Below are positions 53,154-61,212 of a stretch of DNA of 64,000 bases, in pieces (position 1 is the stretch's first letter; every line of letters begins with the position of its first letter). The notes under the pieces are model-generated. The model was not told the DNA's origin. It made no database searches and saw only the letters and a list, made by a program, of their open reading frames with translations. The position numbers were made by a program, and so were the translations under genes. The DNA lies in the NCBI GenBank assembly GCA_029256085.1, contig JAQSYP010000001.1:706497-770496 (forward strand), given 5' to 3'. This DNA comes from Caryophanales bacterium. Lineage in GTDB: Bacteria; Bacillota; Bacilli; CAJFEE01.

Positions 53154-54488
53154 ATGGCAAAATTTACAAAAGAAGATATTTTTCGTTTAGCAAAAGAAGA
53201 AAATGTTAAATACATTCGTCTTCAATTTACAGATCTTATGGGTGTAATCAAGAATGTTGAAATTCCTGTAAGTCAATTAGAAAAAGCAGTAGACAACAAA
53301 ATGATGTTTGATGGATCTTCAATCGAAGGATTTGTTCGTATAGAAGAATCAGATATGTACTTATTCCCTGATTTAGATACTTGGGTAGTATTCCCTTGGA
53401 CTGCTGAAAAAGGTAAAGTTGCAAGATTAATATGTGACATTTACAATCCAGATGGAACTCCATTCATTGGTGATCCTCGTAATAACTTAAAGCGTGTATT
53501 AAAAGAAATGGAAGAGTTAGGATTCACTGATTTCAACCTAGGTCCTGAGCCAGAATTTTTCTTATTCAAGTTAGATGAAAAAGGCGAACCTACTTTAGAA
53601 TTAAATGACAATGGTGGTTATTTCGACCTAGCACCAACTGATTTAGGAGAAAACTGTCGTCGTGATATCGTGCTTGAGCTTGAAGAAATGGGCTTTGAAG
53701 TTGAAGCTTCTCACCATGAAGTAGCTCCAGGACAACATGAAATTGATTTCAAATATGCTAATGCGATTAAAGCATGTGATGATATTCAAACTTTCAAACT
53801 AGTAGTAAAAACAATTGCTCGTAAACACGGCTTGCACGCTACGTTTATGGCTAAGCCATTATTTGGTGTAAACGGTTCTGGTATGCATATGAACCTTTCA
53901 TTATTCAAGAATGGAGTAAATTCATTCTTTGATGATAGTAAAGAATTAGGATTAAGTGATGATGCTCGTCATTTCATAGCTGGTATTTTAACACACGTTC
54001 GTGATTTCACAGCAATCACTAACCCAACTGTAAACTCTTACAAGCGTCTTGTACCTGGTTACGAAGCACCTTGCTACGTTGCATGGTCTGCAAGAAACCG
54101 TAGTCCACTAATCCGTATCCCTGCATCTCGTGGTTTATCTACGCGTGTAGAAGTGCGTTCAGTTGACCCAACTGCTAACCCTTACCTAGCTATGGCAGTA
54201 TTATTAAAAGCTGGTTTAGATGGTATCAAGAATAAACTTGCTGCACCTGCTCCAGTTGACAAGAATATCTATGTTATGTCTAAAGAAGAGCGTTTAGAAG
54301 CTGGTATCCATGATTTACCTGCTACTTTAGCAGATGCTTTAGATAGAGTTAAGAAGAGCGACGTTGTTAAAGAAGCATTAGGTGATCACTTATTCTACCG
54401 CTTTATTGAAGCTAAAGAATTTGAGTGGGATATGTTCCGTACAGCAGTTCATCCGTGGGAAAGAGACCAATACATGTCTCAATACTAA
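53154..54488 (+). CDS. glnA: Glutamine synthetase type I-alpha
   Basis: Forms glutamine from glutamate, ammonia and ATP; also the nitrogen sensor that controls GlnR and TnrA. 444 residues, standard for the GSI-alpha class. [10 protein letters not shown] carries R62, the residue known in B. subtilis for feedback inhibition by glutamine; [26 protein letters not shown] and [12 protein letters not shown] are active-site stretches; no adenylylation tyrosine motif is expected in this class. ATG 53154 is nine bases after GGAGG. Codon bias indicates high expression. Its last 49 bases recur about 1 kb downstream. Confidence 0.98.
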   Translation: MAKFTKEDIFRLAKEENVKYIRLQFTDLMGVIKNVEIPVSQLEKAVDNKMMFDGSSIEGFVRIEESDMYLFPDLDTWVVFPWTAEKGKVARLICDIYNPDGTPFIGDPRNNLKRVLKEMEELGFTDFNLGPEPEFFLFKLDEKGEPTLELNDNGGYFDLAPTDLGENCRRDIVLELEEMGFEVEASHHEVAPGQHEIDFKYANAIKACDDIQTFKLVVKTIARKHGLHATFMAKPLFGVNGSGMHMNLSLFKNGVNSFFDDSKELGLSDDARHFIAGILTHVRDFTAITNPTVNSYKRLVPGYEAPCYVAWSARNRSPLIRIPASRGLSTRVEVRSVDPTANPYLAMAVLLKAGLDGIKNKLAAPAPVDKNIYVMSKEERLEAGIHDLPATLADALDRVKKSDVVKEALGDHLFYRFIEAKEFEWDMFRTAVHPWERDQYMSQY

Positions 54489-54495
54489 AATAACA

Positions 54496-54530
54496 AACCC
54501 CTCGACACATATAGTGTTGAGGGGTTTTCT
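54496..54530 (+). terminator. Terminator after glnA
   Basis: AACCCCTC-G-ACAC pairs with GTGT-T-GAGGGGTT, followed by TTCTTTG. Read on the other strand it has TTTGTTATTTT behind the stem, so it may also stop the minus-strand gene at 54583. Confidence 0.82.
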
Positions 54531-54582
54531 TTGTTTTGGTCAGAGTTATAATTTCCAACGCTGCATGAATTGTAGAGTATAT

Positions 54583-55110
54583 TTATCTTTTCTTAGTGTC
54601 AGGATAGTATTTTTCATTTTTATGTGCTAATTTGAATCTATTCGAAAATTCAGGTATTTTTGAATCAATTTCTATTTCAACTTTTCCGTGTATAGGAACT
54701 ACAAGTATATCTTTTTTTATTTCATCATATCTCCCTGCAAAAAGGTATATTTTTCCTTCCTCTATCAACTTATCACCCTTCATAACGAACAACTGTTTTC
54801 TTATATATCCACCTTCTTGACTTACAATGACAGTAGTATCCAAACTACCTTTAATTTCTTCTATTACTTTAACCTTAAACTGTGTTTCAGGTCCATTATT
54901 TACCTTTTTAGTCCCTAATTTAGAATTTACTTTTCCAATAAAAACTGTATCTGAAAACCCTACTAATTCTTTGTCATCAGAAAAATCAGATATAAAGATT
55001 GGACTCATTTCAACAGGCTCTTTTTCTAAATTATTATATAAATAAAATAGAATAGCACTAACAACTAGTGTTACAAGTATATATAATTTATTTTTAAAGA
55101 TTAATTTCAT
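54583..55110 (-). CDS. Hypothetical membrane-anchored extracellular protein
   Basis: 175 residues, not recognised. One N-terminal membrane anchor (KNKLYILVTLVVSAILFYLY) without a lipobox cysteine, then a mostly beta-strand extracellular domain: DTVFIGKVNSKLG, TQFKVKVIEEIKGSL, TTVIVSQEGGYI and KIYLFAGRYDE. This layout (a 'source of influence' strand, T-x-F/Y-x-V-x-V, then KGS and a glycine pair) recalls OB-fold/NTR-like secreted domains, but the similarity is weak. Start ATG at 55110, with GGAGGATATGT upstream on the minus strand; 26 further in-frame codons lack a site. It is the only gene between glnA and the duplicated glnA tail with a clear ribosome site. Confidence 0.7.
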   Translation of the reverse strand: MKLIFKNKLYILVTLVVSAILFYLYNNLEKEPVEMSPIFISDFSDDKELVGFSDTVFIGKVNSKLGTKKVNNGPETQFKVKVIEEIKGSLDTTVIVSQEGGYIRKQLFVMKGDKLIEEGKIYLFAGRYDEIKKDILVVPIHGKVEIEIDSKIPEFSNRFKLAHKNEKYYPDTKKR

Positions 55111-55291
55111 ACATATCCTCCAAAATGTTAATGTATTAAAATGAGTTGCGAGAATTACATAACCGTTTCTCCAGATATATCCTATCATTGTTTTAAATAT
55201 CGCATGATTTATTTGTATAGTATATTAATATTATTCGACATATGGGGTTAACGAGATAGGTTGTTTTAGTATCCTCACTTAATAATATCTG

Positions 55292-55501
55292 GTGAAAAAG
55301 CCTGAACAACTTGAAACATATCTTTGTGATTTTGAAAAAAGTGAGTTTCATTTATTCAGAAATATAAAACACGTTAAGAAGTATGCTAGAACAATTCATG
55401 AACTAATGACATTGCTTAGTAAAATAAGTGAAGAAATGAAGAGTAGAGGAGACAGTTCACCCGTGGGAAAGAGACCAATACATGTCTCTATACTAAAATA
55501 A
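55292..55501 (+). pseudogene. Short ORF running into the duplicated glnA tail
   Basis: A 69-codon frame with a GTG at 55292 and no ribosome site. The first ~51 residues (KPEQLETYLCDFEKSEF, later NIKHVKKYARTIHELMTLL) are helical and unrecognised. From about 55453 on, it reads the glnA duplicate in the wrong frame, so its C-terminus ([12 protein letters not shown]) is an artefact of that DNA. Most likely a gene remnant cut by the rearrangement that created the duplicate. The rest of the stretch 55111-55291 holds only the leader of the minus-strand gene. Confidence 0.3.
55453..55501 (+). repeat. Duplicated 3' end of glnA with decayed terminator
   Basis: Bases 55453-55501 repeat 54445-54493 with only two differences in 49. 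In the glnA frame it reads [13 protein letters not shown] and a stop, against [13 protein letters not shown] in glnA. Similarity continues into a shortened terminator: CCT-TGACA-GAGG-TTTTTTCTT (55507-55527) against the native stem. No upstream part of glnA is present, so this is a 3' fragment in direct orientation. Confidence 0.9.
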
Positions 55502-55612
55502 AAATACCTTGACAGAGGTTTTTTCTTAATTTCTTATACGATTGTTATTTATGATAAACTATATTATATATAGTAAGAAGTAATATAGATTTTTAGTTGA
55601 GGTGTTTTAATA

Positions 55613-56488
55613 ATGTCAAAAACAGTTATTATAACTGGTGCTAACAGTGGCATTGGTTTTGAGACCGCGAAGTATTTTGTAGATAAGGGATACAAAGTAG
55701 TTATGGCAGTTCGTAATTTAGTAAAAGGTGAGAAGGCAAAAGAAGAATTGAGATCCTTGTATCCTAAAGCAAACATTGAAATTTATTATCTAAATTTAGC
55801 TAAATTAACGTCTGTCCATGAATTTGTTAACAGCTATTCTGATAAATATAATACATTAGACTTGCTAATTAACAATGCTGGAGTAATGATCCCACCATAT
55901 TCAAAAACAGAAGATGGTTTTGAACTTCAATTCGGATGTAATCATTTGGGACATTTTGCTTTAACAGCGTTACTTTTACCTTTGTTAGAAAAAGGAGATA
56001 ATCCACGAGTTGTTACATTGAGCTCAATTGCTCATCGTAATGGTAAAATTAATTTTGAGAATCTAGATGGAAATAAAGGTTATAAGGCTATGAAGTTTTA
56101 TTGTCAAAGTAAACTTGCAAACCTTCTGTTTGCAAAAGAATTAGATAATCGTTTGAAAGGAGCAGGTTTTAGAACAAAAAGCATTGTTGCACACCCTGGT
56201 ATTTCTTCTACAAACTTATTTAATTTAGGTAGTGAAAAAACTCCTTGGTTTATAAAAGGTTTTATGAAACTTATTGCTCAACCTGCACATAAAGGTGCAC
56301 TTCCTATAATAATGGCTGCTACAGACGTAACTTTAAATGGAGGGGAGTTAATTGGTCCGGATGGCATAGGAAACAGAAATGGAAATCCAACTATAGAAAC
56401 TCCTAAGAGTGATGTTTATAACAATGAGATTATGATTCAATTATGGGAAACTTCTGAACAATTAACAGGTGTTAGATTCAATATTTAA
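55613..56488 (+). CDS. Short-chain dehydrogenase (retinol-dehydrogenase-like)
   Basis: 291 residues. Cofactor motif TGANSGIG at residues 8-15, LDLLINNAGVM, a serine in VVTLSSIAHRNG, and the catalytic YCQSK (YxxxK). The extended type with FGCNHLGHFALT and a long C-terminus resembles the retinol dehydrogenase/protochlorophyllide-reductase-like branch. Substrate unknown. GAGGTG precedes the ATG. It lies between the glnA tail duplicate and lexA, outside the conserved gene order, so it belongs to the variable interval. Shares a bidirectional terminator with lexA. Confidence 0.85.
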   Translation: MSKTVIITGANSGIGFETAKYFVDKGYKVVMAVRNLVKGEKAKEELRSLYPKANIEIYYLNLAKLTSVHEFVNSYSDKYNTLDLLINNAGVMIPPYSKTEDGFELQFGCNHLGHFALTALLLPLLEKGDNPRVVTLSSIAHRNGKINFENLDGNKGYKAMKFYCQSKLANLLFAKELDNRLKGAGFRTKSIVAHPGISSTNLFNLGSEKTPWFIKGFMKLIAQPAHKGALPIIMAATDVTLNGGELIGPDGIGNRNGNPTIETPKSDVYNNEIMIQLWETSEQLTGVRFNI

Positions 56489-56503
56489 CTATAAAAATAT
56501 TAA

Positions 56504-56543
56504 AAAAGGTATCGATAAAATGCGCTCGATACCTTTTGTTTCT
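56504..56543. terminator. Bidirectional terminator between the dehydrogenase and lexA
   Basis: AAAAGGTATCG pairs with CGATACCTTTT. T-rich tracts follow on both strands, so it can end both convergent genes. Confidence 0.8.
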
Positions 56544-56562
56544 TTTGTCATTTAATTACTTC

Positions 56563-57186
56563 TTAATCTAAATGTCTGAAGACACCAATAACTTTTCCAA
56601 GTATTGTGACAGTTGTAACTAATATAGGCTCCATTGATGAATTCTCTGGTTGTAGTCTGATATGAGTTTTTTCCTTGAAGAATCTCTTTACTGTCGCTTC
56701 ATCATCTTCTGTCATTGCAACAACGATCTCTCCGTTATTAGCAGTATTTTGTTTTTTAACTACAAGATAGTCACCGTCAAGTATTCCAGCATCAATCATG
56801 CTGTCGCCCATAACTTCTAAAATAAATAGATTGCCCTCGTAAATTGAATATTGACTAGGTAATGGGAAATAACCGTCTATATTTTCTAAAGCAGTAATTG
56901 GAATTCCTGCAGTAACTTTTCCTATAATAGGTGCGAAGTATGCATCAGATTGTCTAACACCATCAACTTCTCTATTTTCTAGTATTTCGATTGCCCTAGG
57001 TTTAGTAGGGTCTCTTCTAATAAGTCCTTTTTTTTCTAAGCGCTCTAAGTGCCCATGAACAGTCGAGCTGGATGCTAGGCCAACAGATTCTCCAATATCT
57101 CTTACTGAAGGTGGATAACCCTTTTCTCTAACGTGTTCTTTTAAAAACGCGTAAATTTGAGCTTGGCGTTTTGATAATTTTTCCAC
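56563..57186 (-). CDS. lexA: SOS repressor LexA (DinR)
   Basis: 207 residues. N-terminal winged helix-turn-helix ([19 protein letters not shown], then [17 protein letters not shown]) and C-terminal self-cleaving peptidase: cleavage site A93-G94 (VTAGIP), nucleophile S129 (MGDSMID) and lysine K167 (TVKRF). RecA filaments trigger cleavage and release SOS genes. The start is GTG, with GGGGGA six bases upstream on the minus strand. Divergent from yneA with three LexA-type boxes between them, so it is autoregulated. Confidence 0.97.
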   Translation of the reverse strand: MEKLSKRQAQIYAFLKEHVREKGYPPSVRDIGESVGLASSSTVHGHLERLEKKGLIRRDPTKPRAIEILENREVDGVRQSDAYFAPIIGKVTAGIPITALENIDGYFPLPSQYSIYEGNLFILEVMGDSMIDAGILDGDYLVVKKQNTANNGEIVVAMTEDDEATVKRFFKEKTHIRLQPENSSMEPILVTTVTILGKVIGVFRHLD

Positions 57187-57241
57187 CGCATGTCCCCCTT
57201 TGGTAACTTAAATAAATAATATCATAACGTATCACCAAATA

Positions 57242-57312
57242 CAAACAATTGTTCGATTTTTTTGTTGACGCGAATATTTGTTCGTGTTATTCTAAATACG
57301 AACAAATATTCT
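57242..57312. promoter_or_regulatory. lexA-yneA control region with three LexA boxes
   Basis: Box A 57242-57255 CAAACAATTGTTCG (one mismatch); box B 57271-57284 CGAATATTTGTTCG (one mismatch); box C 57299-57312 CGAACAAATATTCT (two mismatches). Box B fills the spacer of a yneA promoter made of TTGACG (57265-57270), exactly 17 bases and TATTCT (57288-57293). The arrangement would shut both divergent genes. Confidence 0.85.
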
Positions 57313-57330
57313 ATTTTAGAGGTGTTACTA

Positions 57331-57651
57331 ATGACGGACAAAACTATAAGATATTCATTAATATTTATTTTATTATTACTTGTATCGATATCATTTTACT
57401 TAGTAGTAAACAATACATATAAGACGTCTTCTGATTTCGTTAAAATAGAGGTGAAAAAAGGTGATAGCCTATGGAGTTACTATAGCGAGTATGGGGAATA
57501 TCATAACTATTCTTTTTATAACTTTATGGCTTGGGTTAATGAGTATAATAAAATTAACTCAGATAAATTGAATGCTGGTGATGTTATATTTATACCTATT
57601 AAAACTTCATCGATTGAATCTGATGTTAAATTTATTGCGTCTGCTAACTAA
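57331..57651 (+). CDS. yneA: SOS cell-division inhibitor YneA
   Basis: 106 residues: short cytoplasmic N-terminus, one membrane segment (about 8-28), then an extracytoplasmic LysM domain (FVKIEVKKGDSLWSYYSEYG, ending NAGDVIFIPIK). YneA delays septation while DNA is damaged in B. subtilis. ATG 57331 follows GAGGTG; 23 upstream in-frame codons fall in the operator region. The resolvase-like yneB, which follows yneA in B. subtilis, is absent; ynzC comes next. Confidence 0.93.
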   Translation: MTDKTIRYSLIFILLLLVSISFYLVVNNTYKTSSDFVKIEVKKGDSLWSYYSEYGEYHNYSFYNFMAWVNEYNKINSDKLNAGDVIFIPIKTSSIESDVKFIASAN

Positions 57652-57714
57652 AACTTGAAAAAACTTTTATTATAGAGTATTATTACTCAACAAGAATTAC
57701 AAAGGAGTTAAAAA

Positions 57715-57954
57715 ATGTTAACAGATGATTTAATTAAAAGAATAAATGAACTAGCAAGAAAATCAAAGGCAGAAGGTTTAACTAGTGAAGAACTTGAAGA
57801 ACAAAAAGTTCTTAGACAAGAATATATTCAAAAGTTTAAGCAAGGTGTAATTAATACTATTAGTACAATAAAAATTGTCGATAAAGATGGTGAAGATGTT
57901 ACACCGATTAAACTTAAAAAACTCAAAGAAGAACAAAATCCTAAATTTAATTAA
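57715..57954 (+). CDS. ynzC: YnzC-family (DUF896, UPF0291) protein
   Basis: 79 residues, helical hairpin: LIKRINELARKSKAEGLTSE, then EEQKVLRQEYIQKFKQGV. The family is common in firmicutes; in B. subtilis YnzC lies in the SOS-controlled yneA operon, but its role is unknown. AAGGAG precedes the ATG. 63 bases behind yneA with no clear terminator between, so read-through from the SOS promoter is likely. Confidence 0.92.
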   Translation: MLTDDLIKRINELARKSKAEGLTSEELEEQKVLRQEYIQKFKQGVINTISTIKIVDKDGEDVTPIKLKKLKEEQNPKFN

Positions 57955-57976
57955 AGAGCAATTTGTGCTCTTTTTT
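57953..57976 (+). terminator. Terminator after ynzC
   Basis: AAAGAGCA pairs with TGCTCTTT around ATTTG, followed by a T-run; it overlaps the stop codon. Confidence 0.82.
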
Positions 57977-58037
57977 ATTTTTGTATAAAAAAACTAGATT
58001 TTCACAAATTAAATAAGACAATTTTTTCCTTAATAAC

Positions 58038-58066
58038 TTGTAAAATTATGTAAATATATATATGAT
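58038..58066 (+). promoter_or_regulatory. Candidate tkt promoter
   Basis: TTGTAA (58038-58043), 17 bases and TATGAT (58061-58066), about 38 bases ahead of the tkt start. Confidence 0.55.
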
Positions 58067-58103
58067 TTTAAACGGATAGAAAAATATCGAAAGGATGTAT
58101 ATT

Positions 58104-60104
58104 ATGTCGAATATTCTTGATCAGTTATCGGTTAATACAATAAGAACATTATCAATTGATGCAATTAATAAAGCAAATTCAGGTCATCCTGGAATGCCAA
58201 TGGGTGCAGCTCCAATGGCTTTTACTTTATGGGCAAATCATATGAGTCACAATCCTAAAAACCCTAATTGGGTTAATAGAGATCGATTTGTACTGTCTGC
58301 TGGACATGGTTCAATGCTTTTATACAGTTTATTACATCTAAGTGGTTACGGATTAACAATTGAAGATTTAAAAGAATTTAGACAATGGGGTAGTAAGACT
58401 CCAGGGCACCCTGAATACAAACATACAGTAGGGGTAGAGGCGACTACTGGACCACTAGGACAAGGTATTTCAATGGCTGTAGGAATGGCAATGGCCGAAA
58501 GACATTTAGCTTCTGTTTATAATAAAGAGAATTTTAATGTAATGGATCATTATACATATACAATCTGTGGCGACGGGGATCTTATGGAAGGAGTTTCAGC
58601 TGAAGCTTGTTCACTTGCTGGTCATCTTAAATTAGATAGATTAGTTGTACTGTATGATTCAAATGATATTTCATTAGATGGTGATTTAAATCGTTCAATG
58701 TCAGAGAGTGTAAAAAATAGATTTGAAGCCTATGGTTGGCAATACCTCAGAGTTGAAGATGGAAATAACTTAGAAGAAATTTCTAGTGCAATCAATAAAG
58801 CTAAGGAAAATAATGAACAGCCAACATTAATTGAAGTAAGAACAACTATTGGTTTTGGTTCACCTAATTTTGCTGGTACATCTGATGTACACGGTGCACC
58901 ACTCGGATTAGAAGAAACAAAATTAACTAAAACTGCATATGCTTGGGATCATGACAATGATTTCCATGTTCCATCTGAAGTATATGATCATTTCGAAAAG
59001 GTAATGGTAAAAGCAGGCCAGTCTAAAGAAGAAGAATGGAACATTATGTTTACTAATTATTCTAATCAATACCCTGAATTGGCTAAACAGTTCTTAGACG
59101 CATTTGCTGGGAAACTCCCTGAAAAATTCGGAGACTTGCTTCCAAAGTATGATGTAGGTAAATCTGTTGCAACTAGAAACTCATCAGGTGAATTAATAAA
59201 TGCAGTATCGAAAGTTGTTCCACAATTTATTGGTGGATCTGCAGATTTAGCTGGATCAAATAAAACTACGATAAAAAATTCAGGTGATTTCACTCCTGAA
59301 TCATATGATGGTAAAAATATATGGTTTGGGGTAAGAGAATTTGCTATGGGTACAGCTTTAAATGGGATGGCATTACACGGAGGATTAAAAGTATTCGGTG
59401 GAACCTTCTTTGTTTTCTCAGATTATATTAGACCAGCTGTACGTTTATCTGCATTAATGCAAGTTCCAGTAACATATGTATTCACTCATGATAGTATTGC
59501 TGTTGGAGAAGATGGACCAACACACGAGCCAATCGAACATTTAGCTTCATTTAGAGCAATGCCAGGACTATGTGTTATTAGACCAGCGGACGCAAATGAA
59601 AGTGCTGCAGCTTGGCAAATTGCCGTAGAATCAAATGATACTCCGACTGTTCTTGTATTTACAAGACAAAATTTAAAAGTAATGGAAGGTTCTTCAACTG
59701 ACACTTACTCAAAGGTTAAGAGGGGAGCATACGTTATTTCTAAAGCAAAAAAGGAAACTCCTGATGCTCTTTTATTAGCAACAGGTTCTGAAGTAAACTT
59801 AGCAGTTTCAGCACAAGAGAAACTAGAAAGCGAAGGGATCTTTGTATCTGTAGTAAGTATGCCTAGTTGGGACTTATTTGATAGACAACCACAAGAATAT
59901 AAAAATGAAGTATTACCTAAAAATGTTAGAAAGCGTCTTGCGATAGAAATGGGATCTTCATTAGGATGGCATAAATATGCTGGTGATGAGGGTCATGTAT
60001 TAGCAATAGATACTTTTGGAGCATCAGCACCAGGGGAAATAGTAATGGAGAAGTATGGTTTCTCCGTAGATAACGTTGTATTAAAAGTTAAAGAAATGCT
60101 ATAA
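58104..60104 (+). CDS. tkt: Transketolase
   Basis: TPP enzyme of the pentose phosphate pathway moving two-carbon units between sugar phosphates. 666 residues. N-terminal TPP domain with [34 protein letters not shown] and [14 protein letters not shown]; pyrimidine domain with [38 protein letters not shown]-terminal domain ends with [16 protein letters not shown] prefer the ATG at 58104, nine bases after AAAGGA; the ATG at 58095 lies inside that site. Position between ynzC and sirA matches Bacillus. Confidence 0.97.
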   Translation: MSNILDQLSVNTIRTLSIDAINKANSGHPGMPMGAAPMAFTLWANHMSHNPKNPNWVNRDRFVLSAGHGSMLLYSLLHLSGYGLTIEDLKEFRQWGSKTPGHPEYKHTVGVEATTGPLGQGISMAVGMAMAERHLASVYNKENFNVMDHYTYTICGDGDLMEGVSAEACSLAGHLKLDRLVVLYDSNDISLDGDLNRSMSESVKNRFEAYGWQYLRVEDGNNLEEISSAINKAKENNEQPTLIEVRTTIGFGSPNFAGTSDVHGAPLGLEETKLTKTAYAWDHDNDFHVPSEVYDHFEKVMVKAGQSKEEEWNIMFTNYSNQYPELAKQFLDAFAGKLPEKFGDLLPKYDVGKSVATRNSSGELINAVSKVVPQFIGGSADLAGSNKTTIKNSGDFTPESYDGKNIWFGVREFAMGTALNGMALHGGLKVFGGTFFVFSDYIRPAVRLSALMQVPVTYVFTHDSIAVGEDGPTHEPIEHLASFRAMPGLCVIRPADANESAAAWQIAVESNDTPTVLVFTRQNLKVMEGSSTDTYSKVKRGAYVISKAKKETPDALLLATGSEVNLAVSAQEKLESEGIFVSVVSMPSWDLFDRQPQEYKNEVLPKNVRKRLAIEMGSSLGWHKYAGDEGHVLAIDTFGASAPGEIVMEKYGFSVDNVVLKVKEML

Positions 60105-60115
60105 AAAATAGTTGT

Positions 60116-60153
60116 AAAAGCAAATTCATTTTTACAGTGAGTTTGCTTTTTTC
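60116..60153 (+). terminator. Terminator after tkt
   Basis: AAAAGCAAATTC pairs with GAGTTTGCTTTT over 12 base pairs, followed by TTTTTCTT; a repeat copy starts three bases later. Confidence 0.85.
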
Positions 60154-60155
60154 TT

Positions 60156-60270
60156 AGCTCATACATCGAAAAGTATAAACTTTTGAATAGTTCATACTTT
60201 GCTAACGCATAAGTGCAACTACGGCTCTGCCTTCGCCTTAAAGGCTCGGCAATCGCCGAGTTTTCTTTAA
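60156..60270 (+). repeat. Dispersed ~110-bp intergenic repeat, copy 4
   Basis: Begins with GCTCATACATC behind the tkt U-tract. First hairpin GAAAAGTATAAAC/GTTCATACTTTGC lost one pair relative to copies 1 and 2. CTAACGCATAAGTGCAACTA and CTCGGC-AATC-GCCGAG-TTTTCTTTA are identical to copy 1. It occupies much of the 305-base gap between tkt and sirA; the rest holds the sirA promoter region. Confidence 0.85.
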
Positions 60271-60302
60271 ATGAAAAGTATAAGTTTTACTAAAATATGC
60301 AA

Positions 60303-60309
60303 TTCGACA
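60303..60309 (-). promoter_or_regulatory. Spo0A box upstream of sirA
   Basis: TTCGACA on the plus strand is the reverse complement of TGTCGAA, the core 0A box. It lies 101 bases ahead of the sirA start. sirA is activated by phosphorylated Spo0A in B. subtilis, so the site is in the right place. Confidence 0.55.
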
Positions 60310-60409
60310 AAAATAGAACTTGTCCTATTACACGAAGTGACAAAACTTTTATGATCCAGTATATATAATCTAAGTAATTAAATCAGATTATTTCGGGGTG
60401 TAGCATAAG

Positions 60410-60850
60410 ATGAGGACATATTTTGTGTATTGGATGAAGGAAGATGTTTTACTACAATACTTTGGTAAAGAAGCGCTAATTTATAATTTATTAACTGAAC
60501 TAGATAACTCGGATCCATACCAAAAGATGTTATTAGAAAAACAAATTAGCTTTATTACTAAATGTATGCCAGTTTCCACCTTACAAAAGTTTTTACTTGA
60601 TGCGATGGATTCAGGTCTAGCATTTAATTTTGATAAAGATAATTTTTCTATATCATTAACTAATTGTGATGGTAGTGCATCATTATCATTTCATAGCAAT
60701 TACTTAACTATAAAAGCTAATGGGTCAAAGGAAGCAGAGATTATTTGGTTTGAAAAGCTAAGAAAATTTGCGCCATCTTTTTTTGCAATACAATCAGGAC
60801 ATAATTTATGTGGATGGCTTAGCCCACTTAAGCAGAGAAAGTATGTTTAA
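60410..60850 (+). CDS. sirA: Sporulation inhibitor of replication SirA
   Basis: 146 residues beginning MRTYFVYWMKEDVLLQYFGK, matching SirA (YneE). SirA binds domain I of DnaA and blocks new rounds of replication once sporulation begins. Seen here: the N-terminal strand that contacts DnaA, a helical middle (LEKQISFITKCMPVSTLQKF) and a C-terminal WFEKLRKFAPSFF. CGGGGTG precedes the ATG. A 0A box lies upstream. The tkt-sirA-yneF order is that of B. subtilis. Confidence 0.92.
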   Translation: MRTYFVYWMKEDVLLQYFGKEALIYNLLTELDNSDPYQKMLLEKQISFITKCMPVSTLQKFLLDAMDSGLAFNFDKDNFSISLTNCDGSASLSFHSNYLTIKANGSKEAEIIWFEKLRKFAPSFFAIQSGHNLCGWLSPLKQRKYV

Positions 60851-60927
60851 AAATAACGGGATAGTTGTAATTATTTGAATTTTTTTGTAAACTTATTGTT
60901 AGACAACATTAAGGAGGAAAACTATAT

Positions 60928-61140
60928 ATGTTATATTACATTCTAGTTGGTGTTCTTTGCTTAATTGCAGGTACAGCACTAGGTTTTTATTTAGCTAGAA
61001 GATATATGTTCGACTATTTAAAGAAAAACCCACCAGTTAACGAACAAATGCTAAAGGTAATGATGGCGCAAATGGGCCAGAAACCGTCTCAGAAGAAAAT
61101 TAACCAAATGATGAAATCAATGAATAACCAAACAAAATAA
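60928..61140 (+). CDS. yneF: UPF0154 membrane protein YneF
   Basis: 70 residues: one N-terminal membrane segment ([21 protein letters not shown]) and a short basic cytoplasmic tail ([20 protein letters not shown], then [17 protein letters not shown]). UPF0154 proteins are conserved in Bacilli; function unknown. AAGGAGG precedes the ATG. Followed by a strong terminator. Confidence 0.93.
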   Translation: MLYYILVGVLCLIAGTALGFYLARRYMFDYLKKNPPVNEQMLKVMMAQMGQKPSQKKINQMMKSMNNQTK

Positions 61141-61142
61141 CT

Positions 61143-61175
61143 AATAAAGCACTCTTAAAAAGAGTGCTTTATTTT
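61143..61175 (+). terminator. Terminator after yneF
   Basis: AATAAAGCACTCTT pairs with AAGAGTGCTTTATT, followed by TTAG; the U-tract is short but the stem is strong. Confidence 0.75.
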
Positions 61176-61212
61176 AGCTTAAATAAAAAATAATTTAATT
61201 AGGTGAAATACT

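Noticed and set aside
54632-55045. Three overlapping plus-strand ORFs opposite the hypothetical membrane protein
   Set aside because: The minus-strand frame has a membrane anchor, a clear GGAGG site and a plausible start; the plus-strand frames have none of these.
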